A DNA stretch of 64,000 nucleotides from Hominimerdicola alba (GCF_900109655.1 NZ_FOAT01000001.1:310001-374000); one strand, 5' to 3'; shown: positions 25,829 to 34,807, counted from the first letter of the stretch. The notes: generated by a model not told the origin, from the sequence alone. A program made the numbers and translations.

Positions 25829-26407
25829 TTAAATACGCACTCTCTTTTTAACCGCAGTTGAAAGCACAATAGCCAGAGCCAGCTTCAACATATCCCAGAG
25901 GATAAAAGGCAAAACGCAGAATTTAAGGGCATTTGCGAGGGTCATGTCACCCTTTGTATCGGTGTAGACCTTAATGAACCACGCAGTTCCGAAAGCGTAG
26001 CAAAGGGTAAGACCAACTATCATCGACAAGATCTCGACGATAAGCTTCTTGCCGAAGAGCTTTTCTGTCAGCAGGCAGAGGGCAGGAATTACAAGAAATC
26101 CGATAATGTATCCGCCTGTTGCACCGAGCAGTACTCCCAGACCGCCTTTAAATCCCGAAAATACGGGGATACCGACTGCACCCAGGAGTATGTATACCAG
26201 CACTGCGAAGAACCCTCTTTTGCCGCCCAGCATTGATACTGCGCAAAAAACAGCAAATGTCTGCATGGTAAAAGGCACCGCTGTCGGTATAGATATCCAT
26301 GAACATACGGCTATCAAAACCGCAAACATCGCGGTCAGGGCCATGTCCTTAACGGTGAGAAGCTGTTTGCTTTCGTGGGTTGTGGGTGTTGCTGTTTGTG
26401 TGATCAT
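25829..26407 (-). CDS. bioY: Biotin transporter S component BioY
   Basis: The substrate-binding subunit of an ECF-type biotin importer, with six membrane segments in 192 residues. The typical BioY motifs are TMQTFAVFCAVSMLGGKRGF and GGLGVLLGATGGYIIGF. The start is set at ATG 26407 after AGAGG; an in-frame GTG at 26431 is less likely because it would overlap the operator. No ECF ATPase or T subunit is nearby, so it probably uses a shared ECF module. Control by BirA is indicated by the adjacent operator. Confidence 0.93.
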   Translation of the reverse strand: MITQTATPTTHESKQLLTVKDMALTAMFAVLIAVCSWISIPTAVPFTMQTFAVFCAVSMLGGKRGFFAVLVYILLGAVGIPVFSGFKGGLGVLLGATGGYIIGFLVIPALCLLTEKLFGKKLIVEILSMIVGLTLCYAFGTAWFIKVYTDTKGDMTLANALKFCVLPFILWDMLKLALAIVLSTAVKKRVRI

Positions 26408-26410
26408 ATT

Positions 26411-26468
26411 TGTATACCTCTTTTCATTCACTGGTATACATTATATCACAACCGACGATATTTGTCAA
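26411..26468 (-). promoter_or_regulatory. bioY promoter with BirA-type operator
   Basis: The minus-strand promoter is perfect: TTGACA (26468-26463), a 17-bp spacer, TATAAT (26445-26440). An inverted repeat TGTATACC (26411-26418) - 14 bp - GGTATACA (26433-26440) covers the transcription start and leader. The arm and spacer design match known Firmicutes BirA operators. Confidence 0.8.
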
Positions 26469-26497
26469 CCTAATTTTCAAAAAAGGTATACTATTTT

Positions 26498-27583
26498 TTA
26501 TTTCAGAAAAAATATTGAATAGATCAGGAAAGCACCACCCGCCGCCAACAGCATATAAAGCAGTACCAAAACATACAAGCGCATACCACGGCTTTCCTTT
26601 TCTTCGGAAAGCGGAGCAGTTTCGGGTGTTGTCTGAGGTGGCTGTAATGGCTTAGTTACGGAACTTTCTTTAGTCTCGGGAACTTTTTTCGATTCACCCA
26701 TTCGCTTCTCGGGCGGTACATAGCAAGCCTCGTACTGTGGCGGTATGCTGTCCATGGTAAGCTGGCTAAGCACCCTGTAGACCTCATCCATATCAGCATA
26801 TCTGCTCTCGGGGTGCGCCATACAGCACTGCATTATGAAACGCCCAATATCGGGAGGAGCACCCGCAGGTGGGTCAAAAGGCTGACCATCAAGCCGCGAT
26901 TTTACTGCGTTTTCTGGGCTTTCTCCCTCTTTTTGAAGAGGCAGAAGTCCTCCGTTGAAAAGCTGATACAGCATTATTCCGTAGGAATAGATATCAGCCT
27001 TGAAATGATCGTAGTTTTCAGAAAACGTTTCAGGTGCTGCATAGGTATGGTCTGCAAGGGCAGGAAGATAAGTGCAGGGAGCATCAAGACAGAAATGACC
27101 CTCGCTGTCAACGCGGAGATTCTTAGGGCAGATATCCCCGAATGTAAAGCCGTTTCTGTGGGCTGTGCGAATCCCGCGGCAGATGTTATCCGCCAGTTTG
27201 CGGGCTGTTATGTAGGGCATCTGACCATCGATCTCAAGGGGACGATAGTCGTCCGTCTGCACGAGAATATCTGCGGCAACAGGCGGAGCGCCAACGTTTT
27301 CGATGTTTTTCACCGTGAAGTTCCTTGCGCTGACAAGGAAGGCTTCCCCCGCCAGAGGAAGTCGGGCGTTTATCCTTTTTATGGCAGCTGCCGTCAGTTC
27401 GGAAAGGGGTCTGCCGCAGGCAGTACTGTCAACTGTCAGCACTCTCACCGCGCTTTTGCGCCCGTTTTTGTCTTTCAGCGAGAACATTGACCCAAGGTCG
27501 TCCTCCCACATGAAGCTGTCAATATACCACTCATTCCACAGCGGTTCGTATTGCGAAAGCCTGCGCTCCAAGCTGTTTTCCAA
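26498..27583 (-). CDS. Degenerate serine/threonine kinase-like protein with C-terminal membrane anchor
   Basis: 361 residues with a kinase fold in residues about 25-270. The catalytic-loop region reads TAHRNGFTFGDICPKNLRV, the APE motif is TYAAPE, and the C-lobe has DIYSYGIMLYQLFNGG. Two essentials look lost. The N-lobe lysine motif reads SAVRVLTV (Arg for Lys), and the DFG segment reads CLDAPCTY. The tail is Pro/Glu-rich and ends in one membrane segment (about 335-357). It may be a pseudokinase. TTG is the start, after AGGAGG. Confidence 0.75.
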   Translation of the reverse strand: MENSLERRLSQYEPLWNEWYIDSFMWEDDLGSMFSLKDKNGRKSAVRVLTVDSTACGRPLSELTAAAIKRINARLPLAGEAFLVSARNFTVKNIENVGAPPVAADILVQTDDYRPLEIDGQMPYITARKLADNICRGIRTAHRNGFTFGDICPKNLRVDSEGHFCLDAPCTYLPALADHTYAAPETFSENYDHFKADIYSYGIMLYQLFNGGLLPLQKEGESPENAVKSRLDGQPFDPPAGAPPDIGRFIMQCCMAHPESRYADMDEVYRVLSQLTMDSIPPQYEACYVPPEKRMGESKKVPETKESSVTKPLQPPQTTPETAPLSEEKESRGMRLYVLVLLYMLLAAGGAFLIYSIFFLK

Positions 27584-27617
27584 AAATAACGCCCTCCTTT
27601 CTGCCTTTGATTATTAC

Positions 27618-28112
27618 TTAAACGTTTGCAAAATTCCAATCATCATCGGGATCATATTTGCCCCAAGGGGAATTGCCCTCAAAACCGCCGAGATACACAA
27701 GCTTATCCCCGAGAATACATATCTGGATACCATGTTCGGGCTCCCATTCACAGCCTCCGCTGAGGTTCAGCGCAGGGATATCAGCGTTCTTCGGGACTTC
27801 AAACTCCACCGTAGAAATATTGAAATACCTGAACATCTCACTCGCAGGCGTAGTCTTGTCAACAGGCGGAAAATCAGATGGGTCGAATCTCTCCCCTGCC
27901 GCGTCCCTGCAAAGCTCGATAAAGAACAAACAGTACCTTTTCGCCGCTTCACATATAGCCGAAAGCGTATCTTCGGGCAGATCTATCAGCTTCCGAACGC
28001 ACTTATTTATGTACTCACCGCTGACATTTTCATGGGGAACATAGATCTCGATCTCATCACCGAGAACACAGTCGGTCAAAATATCCCCCTCGCGGAAAAC
28101 CTTATTCTCCAT
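27618..28112 (-). CDS. DUF6985-like soluble protein
   Basis: 164 residues from the ATG at 28112, which follows GAGGAGG; the longer frame to 28154 has no such site. It is acidic with no membrane segment. The C-terminal motif CEWEPEHGIQICILGDKLVY followed by GGFEGNSPWGKYD resembles DUF6985 proteins, which are often near SMI1-like or immunity genes. This assignment is tentative. It lies 34 bases upstream of the kinase-like gene in the same direction. Confidence 0.55.
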   Translation of the reverse strand: MENKVFREGDILTDCVLGDEIEIYVPHENVSGEYINKCVRKLIDLPEDTLSAICEAAKRYCLFFIELCRDAAGERFDPSDFPPVDKTTPASEMFRYFNISTVEFEVPKNADIPALNLSGGCEWEPEHGIQICILGDKLVYLGGFEGNSPWGKYDPDDDWNFANV

Positions 28113-28172
28113 AATACGCCTCCTCAGATTGTTCATTATTAAATTCATCAGCACATTACCGCACTGCTGAAT

Positions 28173-28610
28173 CTAACAAATATAACCTAACCATCTATAT
28201 AAGTACCAGCCGTCACCCAAAGTCTTTTCAAGCCTGAAACTGCTCATCTCTTTATTTTCAAAATCAGGTTTGGTTTCCGAGTAGACCCACTCATATCTTA
28301 ACTCCTTGCCACCGGCTGAACTTTCTACTTCTTCTCTGTATCCGATGATATACAGTCTTTCTTGATCTTCTTTACGGTTAGCTTCTACTATACCATCATC
28401 AAAAGTATTCTGAAATCCTACTGTGTCATTAAGCTTATGTACAAGACGCTCAACATCATCCTCATTTCCATGCGCCGCCTTTTCAAACAGTTCGGCATTC
28501 AATTTATATGCCACTGTCATTCGTACCATGGGCGAAGAAATATATACTACATAAGCCACACAAGCTGTAAATATAAGTATGATCACAGCAATAATAATTT
28601 TACGTTTCAT
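28173..28610 (-). CDS. Membrane-anchored small protein, unknown
   Basis: 145 residues: a basic start, one membrane segment (residues about 4-25), then a mixed extracytoplasmic domain ending GDGWYLYRWLGYIC. The domain resembles DUF4878/NTF2-like fold proteins only by size and pattern. Its start lies one base after the mgtE stop, so it is co-transcribed with mgtE. Confidence 0.55.
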   Translation of the reverse strand: MKRKIIIAVIILIFTACVAYVVYISSPMVRMTVAYKLNAELFEKAAHGNEDDVERLVHKLNDTVGFQNTFDDGIVEANRKEDQERLYIIGYREEVESSAGGKELRYEWVYSETKPDFENKEMSSFRLEKTLGDGWYLYRWLGYIC

Positions 28611-28611
28611 T

Positions 28612-30087
28612 TTATCCTCCCAGATTCATAACATTCAGCAGCAGCATCCAGCTGAGTCCATAGTAAGTCACCACAGCCACAAGGTCGTTGACGGTGGTTA
28701 TCAGGGGACCCGAAGCAACTGCTGGGTCAACTTTTATCTTCTTGAAAAACAGGGGTATTATGGTGCCCACCGCGCTGGAAATCAGCATAGCCACCATCAG
28801 CGAGATGCCTATACAGCCCGAGACAGCAAAGGAAAATCCTGCCGTGCGGTGCTTGAATAACATTATGTAAAGTCCCACCAGACCGAAAGACATAACGCCC
28901 AGAAGCAAGCCGTTTGAAAGACCTACGCGGGTCTCCTTTGCCACAAGATGCATCTTCTGGGAGAAAGTAAGGTTTTCGTCCGTAAGCACGCGGATAGTCA
29001 CCGCAAGAGACTGTGTGCCAACGTTACCCGCCATATCCAGTATCAGCGACTGGAATGCCATAATGAGTGTCAGCTGTGAGATGACTTTCTCGAAAACGCC
29101 CACAACGCCTGACACCAGCATACCCAGACAAAGCAGTACAAGCAGCCATGGCAGACGCTTTTTCATGCTCTGCAAAAGCGGTTCCTGCAAGTCTTCCTCT
29201 GCGGTCAGACCTGCGAACATCACGTAGTCCTCACCCATCTCATCGTCAACAACTTCGATAAGGCTTTTCGCAGTGATAACGCCCAGCAGACGACTGCTGT
29301 TATCCAGCACGGGTATCAGGTCTTCGGAGTAGTCCTTCAGCTTTTCAATACACTCATCTATCTCTTCGTTGGCGTAAACATAGGGGAAAGAGGTCATTAT
29401 AAGGCTCTCCAGCGTTCTGGTGCTACGGGCTGTGATAAGCTCTTTCAGATCGATAGCTCCGTAGAATTCCTCATTATCATCAACCACGAAAATAGTGGTG
29501 ATATTGTCATTATCTTCCGCCTGACGCACAAGCTCGCTCATGGCTTGCTTTATGGTCAGGTCTTCCTTGATGATGATGCAGTTAGTGGTCATCTTACTGC
29601 CTATCTCGTCCTCGTCGAAACTCGCGATAAGGCGGATCTCTTTCCTTACCTCAGCCGAAAGCGCATCGATTATCAGACCGCGCTTTTCACGCTCTATCTC
29701 ACGAAGAACGTTCACCGCGGTATCAGTTTCAAGCAGACTCACCACCGCAGCCGCCTTTTGAAGATCCATTTCGTTGAGGTAAACTCCCGCATCGTCCTCA
29801 TCAAGGTATTCAAAGGCTTCCGCCAGCATATCACCGCTGCACACGCGGTAGAGCTTCTGCCTTTCCTGTTTTGTAAGGTCAGCCACAACACCCGCGATAT
29901 CGTTGCCGTGGTAGTCCTCCAGTTTTTTCAGTATCACACGCGGCGAATCGTTGCTGCGTATAACTTCTATAATCTCGCCCTCATAATCGGGCTTTACCGC
30001 CATTTCGGCGGTATCGTCATCTGTATTTATCTTTGAGATATCCTCTGTGTTCTCGGTATCCTTTTTGATATCCTCTGCCATATCCAT
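28612..30087 (-). CDS. mgtE: Magnesium transporter MgtE
   Basis: A 491-residue Mg2+ channel. An acidic N-terminal tail and the helical MgtE N domain (about 45-150) come first. Two CBS domains follow (about 155-275: MTTNCIIIKEDLTIKQAMSE, MTSFPYVYANEEIDECIEKL), then five membrane helices with the pore segments MAGNVGTQSLAVTIRVL and TTVNDLVAVVTYYG. The Mg2+-sensing N and CBS domains gate the pore. GGAGGG precedes the ATG. A leader of about 280 nt with a terminator-like hairpin precedes the gene. Confidence 0.95.
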   Translation of the reverse strand: MDMAEDIKKDTENTEDISKINTDDDTAEMAVKPDYEGEIIEVIRSNDSPRVILKKLEDYHGNDIAGVVADLTKQERQKLYRVCSGDMLAEAFEYLDEDDAGVYLNEMDLQKAAAVVSLLETDTAVNVLREIEREKRGLIIDALSAEVRKEIRLIASFDEDEIGSKMTTNCIIIKEDLTIKQAMSELVRQAEDNDNITTIFVVDDNEEFYGAIDLKELITARSTRTLESLIMTSFPYVYANEEIDECIEKLKDYSEDLIPVLDNSSRLLGVITAKSLIEVVDDEMGEDYVMFAGLTAEEDLQEPLLQSMKKRLPWLLVLLCLGMLVSGVVGVFEKVISQLTLIMAFQSLILDMAGNVGTQSLAVTIRVLTDENLTFSQKMHLVAKETRVGLSNGLLLGVMSFGLVGLYIMLFKHRTAGFSFAVSGCIGISLMVAMLISSAVGTIIPLFFKKIKVDPAVASGPLITTVNDLVAVVTYYGLSWMLLLNVMNLGG

Positions 30088-30375
30088 AGCCCTCCGTTCA
30101 TATTAATAATATTAATAATGACGCAAGGGGTTAAAAATGGGCATAAAAAGTCCTCTGCTGACCGCGGCGTTAAAAAACGCCTTACACGGGTCTGTCAGAG
30201 GCAGCGCACATATATCCTTAGGTCTGTCCGCAAAGCAGACACGATTACAGAAGACGACGAACCGTTACAGTTTGCCGCCCGCAGGATATTTTGCCGCATA
30301 GCTGCCCTTTTGACCCGCAACTGTCACCGTTAGTCACTTCTGTCCTCACCGTCCTTTTACTTTAGATTTTTTTAC
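30088..30375 (-). promoter_or_regulatory. Long structured mgtE leader, candidate riboswitch or attenuator
   Basis: The leader runs from the predicted start near 30375 to mgtE. Visible structure on the minus strand: a long-range helix ACAGAAG/CTTCTGT, an inner helix ACAGTTGC/GCAA-CTGT, a hairpin TGTCTGC-TTT-GCGGACA, and ATATCC/GGATAT able to form a distant pairing. Near the end a large imperfect stem (about 30149-30200, CCTCTG.C.GACC with GGTC..CAGAGG) contains the hairpin GGCGTT..AACGCC. It is followed by five T residues, like an intrinsic terminator. It does not show the M-box core (GGTGAGGCTCC) as I know it. Confidence 0.6.
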
Positions 30376-30381
30376 TTTAAT

Positions 30382-30410
30382 ATTATACCACACTGATACG
30401 CATATGTCAA
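30382..30410 (-). promoter_or_regulatory. Perfect consensus promoter of mgtE
   Basis: TTGACA (30410-30405), a 17-bp spacer and TATAAT (30387-30382) on the minus strand, about 295 bases before the mgtE start. Confidence 0.85.
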
Positions 30411-30555
30411 TGGCTGACCATGGGTCATGAGTAAAATTTCTCTTATTTTGCTTGGATTTTCTGACCTAGAGTGGCAGATGATGTGACTTGTTCTTCAGCT
30501 CGATAACATGTACTGTGTTCGCTATGACAAATCGCCCTAATTCCGTGCATGGAAA

Positions 30556-31137
30556 CATTGTTCCGCGGATAATTTGTACGGTGGCATACGGTCGTATACT
30601 TTGGTATACATTGGCTTGCGGACTTTAACACCTCGTTCCTCGGGTCGAGCTGTCAGATAACAGCGACTGCTTTTACTGTTGCAATCGCCGTTGATTACAT
30701 ACGCGACAATATTGTTCCGCGGATAATTTGTACGGCGGCATACGACCGTATACTTTAGTATACGGTGGCTTGCGGACTTTCGCCCCTCGTACCTCGGGTC
30801 GTGTCATCGGATTCGCTTCGCTGTCCGATGACAGGCACGGCAATAATTTTCCGCACATAGTTTGAGCGTATGCATACGATTGCATACGCTCGGATTATCT
30901 GGTATTGCCGCGCCTTTTGGGTCGGAAGTTTGCTGTGCTACTTAAAGCACTATTGCCGCGTCGCTTTTGCGCCTTGACCGAGAGGCTCTGCCTCTAACAG
31001 TCAGCTTTGCTGACTGTGTGCTCATCCGCAAGCTTTTCGCGAAAAGCTTGAGCAAAAGCTCAGTTCGCGGCATAGTTTGTCTGGTGCGCAGGTTTGTTGC
31101 CGCGCAACGCTTGAGCCAACGCTCCCATCCTTGGCAT
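30556..31137 (-). repeat. Dispersed multi-hairpin 3'-flanking element, copy B, with a duplicated left part
   Basis: The full module covers about 30783-31137: hairpin 1 (30803-30832, GTCATCGGA/TCCGATGAC), closing helix (30835-30845 with 30903-30913, one mismatch) around hairpin 2 (30864-30891, GAGCGTATGCA/TGCATACGCTC), hairpin 3 (30981-30995), hairpin 4 (30997-31017), and the 20-bp palindrome (31030-31049). TTGGCA ends at 31136, 42 bases from the stop of the minus-strand flavoprotein gene. To the left, a roughly 95-bp unit (about 30556-30650) is repeated at 30709-30801 with changes that keep GTATAC-type hairpins. Bases 30411-30555 show nothing recognisable. Confidence 0.85.
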
Positions 31138-31177
31138 ACTTACCACACTACGTGGTTGCCCTGCCAACAATTATGAA

Positions 31178-32824
31178 TTATGAATTAGAGACCGCGTGTT
31201 TCGCCGCGATGATACCAAAGGTATAGCACTTGCCCAGAGAAAGCCCCGTCTGATGGAACGGATAATCAGCACCGCCGTAGAACTGTCCGCCAAGATTGCC
31301 CACGCAATAAAGTCCCGGGATAGGTTCGCCGTCCTTGTCAAGCGCTCTGCCGTATTCATCTGTGATAACGCCCGATACCTCAGCCGATACGCGGATGTGC
31401 TTTCTAGCTCCCCAGAATGGCGCTTTTTCTATCTTGTGCATATACTTCCCGGGCTTGCCAAAGTCGGTATCAATACCCTTGTCGCAGAGTTCATTATAGC
31501 GGTCAACGGAAGCTTTCAGTTTGTCATACGGCACATCAAGCTCCTTTGCCAGTTCTTCAAGTGTGTCACATCTGTGCAGGTCGATGAGGTTCTTGAACAC
31601 GCCCTGAGGGTCTTCAACCGCCCCGGGAATGAACTTCTCCATAACAGTGGGCGGCACTCTCCTGCTGACAAATTCATCGTCCGGCCAGTCCATATAGGTG
31701 CTGTCATAGATGGTGCAGTACCAGCCCTTTGAGCCAGTCTCCCTGTGTTCTGCATCAAGCATGGTGCCCTTGTAGGCAGGCTGTGAGCGCAGGATATTTC
31801 CCATGTAGACAAAGCCTGTATACTCGTTGGTGAAGCGCTCGCCGTTCATATTGACGTAGAGGAATGGCTCTTCAAACATCAGCGCGGAATCGAAATCGTG
31901 CATCATTTTTGTATGTCCCAGTGGTTCCATTTCAGCACCTGCGGACATAGCAAGTATATGACCGTCGCCTGTTTTGCCGAACTGCTTTTTGTCAAAATCG
32001 GCGATATCGGGGCACCACCTTTTTACCATTGCGGGATTGTTGGTGTAGTCCCCTGTTGCCAGGATAACGCCTTTTTTCGCGTTATAGCGGATGTACTTGC
32101 CCTCGCTGTTCTTGGCGATAACAGCGCATACTCTGCCGTTCTCTGTCACAAGCTGAACCGCGGGAGTGTTGTATAAAACGTCCAGTGCCACACCTGTTTT
32201 CTGCACATTATCGATGATATTTTTCAGGGCGTTGCTGACGTTCTTCGGCTTGGGGCCCACCCAGGGCGCCCAGAAATAGCAGTGGTCATCACCGTACTCG
32301 TAGCTGCTTTCTCTGTCCTGCCAGTGACCTGTGAAATCTCCGCTGGTGCTGATGAAAGCGCAGAGACCGTTGCCGTCGTTCAGGAGTTTTGCGCTGTCGG
32401 TGTTGCTGTCAACCTTACTGCCGTCGCCGTACTCAGTCTCTTTGGTCATGCCAGCCCTGTTCCAGAACCACATCATAGCTTCTTCGGAATGGTCTGCATA
32501 AGCCCTCAGCAGCTTGGTATCGGCACGCCAGTCGCAAAGACCGTTGGTATGGTGTATCCACTTAGCGATACCAGCCTCGGTAGACCTTGACTTTATTATC
32601 GCCGAACCGCAGTTGCCCTGTGATACCACCGCGCGGGATTTCTGCAGAAGCGCCACCTTAGCGCCCAGCTCAGCCGCCTTGCAAGCAGCGGGAACTCCTG
32701 ATGCGCCAGCGCCCACGACTACAACATCATAATCGGCAGTTTTGTCGGGGGTTATCGCCTGAAGTTCGCATACCGAGCCTGCGGTCTCTTCCTCGGTTAT
32801 GTTGAAATTTGTTTGCTGTGACAT
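31178..32824 (-). CDS. FAD-dependent fumarate reductase/dehydrogenase-like flavoprotein
   Basis: The 548-residue protein has an N-terminal dinucleotide fold (DYDVVVVGAGASGVPAACKA near residue 32) and a FAD_binding_2 domain, with VILATGDYTNNPAMV and the closing GLYCVGNLGGQFYGG. Members reduce or oxidise C=C bonds (fumarate, urocanate, 3-ketosteroids). No FMN-binding or cytochrome domain is attached and no partner subunit is adjacent. The substrate is unknown. No signal peptide is seen, so it is probably cytosolic. AGGAGGAAG precedes the ATG. Confidence 0.85.
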   Translation of the reverse strand: MSQQTNFNITEEETAGSVCELQAITPDKTADYDVVVVGAGASGVPAACKAAELGAKVALLQKSRAVVSQGNCGSAIIKSRSTEAGIAKWIHHTNGLCDWRADTKLLRAYADHSEEAMMWFWNRAGMTKETEYGDGSKVDSNTDSAKLLNDGNGLCAFISTSGDFTGHWQDRESSYEYGDDHCYFWAPWVGPKPKNVSNALKNIIDNVQKTGVALDVLYNTPAVQLVTENGRVCAVIAKNSEGKYIRYNAKKGVILATGDYTNNPAMVKRWCPDIADFDKKQFGKTGDGHILAMSAGAEMEPLGHTKMMHDFDSALMFEEPFLYVNMNGERFTNEYTGFVYMGNILRSQPAYKGTMLDAEHRETGSKGWYCTIYDSTYMDWPDDEFVSRRVPPTVMEKFIPGAVEDPQGVFKNLIDLHRCDTLEELAKELDVPYDKLKASVDRYNELCDKGIDTDFGKPGKYMHKIEKAPFWGARKHIRVSAEVSGVITDEYGRALDKDGEPIPGLYCVGNLGGQFYGGADYPFHQTGLSLGKCYTFGIIAAKHAVSNS

Positions 32825-32850
32825 AGTTCTTCCTCCTTTTTATGCACAAA

Positions 32851-32878
32851 CTGCCGTCCTCATCAGCGGGGACGGCAG
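32851..32878. other. Perfect 9-bp hairpin upstream of the flavoprotein gene
   Basis: CTGCCGTCC (32851-32859) pairs with GGACGGCAG (32870-32878), with a 10-nt loop. It lies in the 5' flank of the minus-strand gene and has no T run, so it is more likely a leader structure than a terminator. Confidence 0.5.
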
Positions 32879-33042
32879 CAAGATTTTCCGGTTTGTTTGC
32901 CCTTTTGGGGACTTTGTGCGTGGTTTTTATAGTGTCGTCTTTTGGTTGACTCTTATGTTATCTTTACGAACTGCGGTTGGTATACGGTCGTATAGGATCG
33001 TATGCGCTCGTAAATACATGAACGTAGTTTGGAAACAGGTCG

Positions 33043-33303
33043 CCCCTCGTTCCTCGGGTCGAGTCATCGGATTCGCTGACGCTGTCCGATGACGAGCGCG
33101 GGCAATAGTTAACGCGGATCGTTTGTGCGTATATCTTTACTTTACACACGCTCGGGGTTTTGATATTGCCCGCGCTTATGTGGTCAGTAGTTTGCTTTGC
33201 TCTTATTGTTCGCTGTGCATTTTAGCTTTGAACCTTGGTGATTGAGGGACTCCGCCCCTCAAACTCCTCGCAAGCCTTTCGCGAAAGGCTTGACCCAAAG
33301 CTC
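33043..33303 (-). repeat. Dispersed multi-hairpin 3'-flanking element, copy C (divergent)
   Basis: This copy keeps the architecture with many changed bases: hairpin 1 (33063-33093), closing helix GCGCGGGCAATA/TATTGCCCGCGC (33096-33107 with 33164-33175), a weaker hairpin 2 (about 33125-33153), hairpin 3 TTGAGGG/CCCTCAA (33242-33262), and the palindrome AAGCCTTTCGCGAAAGGCTT (33272-33291). Hairpin 4 is absent. It lies about 180 bases from the stop of the minus-strand permease gene. Bases 33304-33484 hold no gene, only a short GC-rich stretch and an ATTATGAATT microrepeat. Confidence 0.8.
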
Positions 33304-33484
33304 CTCTCGCACACTGCTTTGTTGTGCTAACCATACTTAGTCAGCGTAAAAGTTTCGTGTACTTTTATAATGTGTTTACCCACCATGCTTTGACCCGCCG
33401 TCACACTATCTTACCGCCCAAACAAATCTACAAATAGGCGGAATCGGCCCGCCCGGCCGAGGGCAATTATGAATTACCAAAGGA

Positions 33485-34807
33485 TTATTCATACCTCAGC
33501 GCATCTATCGGATTCATGTTGCCCGCTCTCTTCGCAGGATAGTAACCGAATATCAGTCCCGTCAGCATCGAGAATGCCAGCGATATGATGATCGCAGGAA
33601 TCGATGGCTGTACACTCAGTGTGATGTATTCAGCATATTCAGCCGCCATATTGTTAAGCAGCAGCGCCGCTACCTTGCTGAGAAGCACACCGTTCAGCAC
33701 GCCTATAAGAACACCGATGGTTCCGCCTGTAAGACAGATGATGACCGCCTCGATAACAAACTGACTTCTGATATCGCCGTTAAGCGCACCCAGCGCCTTA
33801 CGCACACCTATCTCACGGGTACGTTCAAGTATGCTTACCAGCATGATGTTCATAACGCCCACACCGCCCACTATCAGGGAGATAGCCGCAATAATGGATA
33901 TCGCTATGGTGATAACGTTCAGCACGGTGGTTATCATGCCCATCTCTTCCTGAGAGTCATATATAGCTATCTGCCATGTGTCATTGTTGCGGTATATATC
34001 CTCGAAGTAATCTTCGATATACTTCTTTGCAGTCTCGGAATCACAGCTGCTTGTCCAGCCTATCTGTGCACTGTGGAGTATAGTCTCTTTCGGAGAAAGA
34101 CCCTTAGCTTCAAGCATGGTGTTGTATGGGAAGAAAACATAAGTCCTTATATCCAGCTTGTTCTTCGTGGTGTTGATCTTCATCTCGCTCTTTTCAAGGT
34201 CGGTATATTCCATTATGCCGACTATGGTCAGATTGATATTACCCTGATTGTTCACTTCGAACCTTATGGTCTTGCCCAGTGCGTCATCTGCCGAACCGAA
34301 ATACTGCTCGCAGAAGATATCGGATACCAGACAGGTGTGCTTATTGCCGATGTTATCAGCGTTTGAAGGCGCACGTCCCTGAATTATCTGCTTTTTGAAC
34401 TGGGGAGGATCGAAATAGTCACCGGAAACACCGATCATCAGTGCCTTAAAAGTTTCGCCTTTCAGGTTCACGATATCTGCACCGCCGTAAGCCTCGTTAC
34501 AGCTGTATGTAAGCTCATTGGGGTGCTGTTCTACAAGTCCCTGCACCTTTTCAAGGGTCAGGGTATCGTCATCGGTGTCGGGATACTTGCCCTCGTAATC
34601 GTCCCTTATCTCGGGATAGATGGTGAGCTTTACGTCACCTAACTGGTCAAAGGTATTGTTCAGAGTTTTTGATATGGAGTTACCTATGGTCGTTATCGTG
34701 ATAACGGCGCTGATACCGATGATGATACCAAGCATCGTCAGGAATGATCTCAGCTTGTTTATCGCCAGAGAGGAGAACGCCATTTTTATGCTTTCAAGGA
34801 GATTCAC
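33485..34807 (-). CDS. ABC transporter permease, MacB/FtsX family
   Basis: 440 residues: one N-terminal membrane segment (residues about 18-42, LTMLGIIIGISAVITITTIG), a periplasmic-core-type domain of about 230 residues, then three membrane helices with the FtsX core (GVMNIMLVSILERTREIGVR). It ends NPIDALRYE, typical of the MacB permease half. It overlaps the ATPase gene (GTGA), so GTG at 34807 is the start. With the ATPase and adaptor it forms an export system of the MacA-MacB type in which ATPase and permease are separate proteins. Confidence 0.9.
   Translation of the reverse strand: MNLLESIKMAFSSLAINKLRSFLTMLGIIIGISAVITITTIGNSISKTLNNTFDQLGDVKLTIYPEIRDDYEGKYPDTDDDTLTLEKVQGLVEQHPNELTYSCNEAYGGADIVNLKGETFKALMIGVSGDYFDPPQFKKQIIQGRAPSNADNIGNKHTCLVSDIFCEQYFGSADDALGKTIRFEVNNQGNINLTIVGIMEYTDLEKSEMKINTTKNKLDIRTYVFFPYNTMLEAKGLSPKETILHSAQIGWTSSCDSETAKKYIEDYFEDIYRNNDTWQIAIYDSQEEMGMITTVLNVITIAISIIAAISLIVGGVGVMNIMLVSILERTREIGVRKALGALNGDIRSQFVIEAVIICLTGGTIGVLIGVLNGVLLSKVAALLLNNMAAEYAEYITLSVQPSIPAIIISLAFSMLTGLIFGYYPAKRAGNMNPIDALRYE

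Noticed and set aside
27303-28142. Large plus-strand frame opposite the kinase-like and DUF6985-like genes
   Set aside because: It has no ribosome binding site and lies antisense to two genes with good sites and domain matches.
30088-30375. M-box (ykoK) riboswitch before mgtE
   Set aside because: The leader length and terminator fit, but I could not find the conserved M-box core (GGTGAGGCTCC and following GC-rich motif). It was listed as an unassigned structured leader instead.
32851-32878. Hairpin as a terminator
   Set aside because: There is no T run on either strand and no gene ends there in the needed direction.
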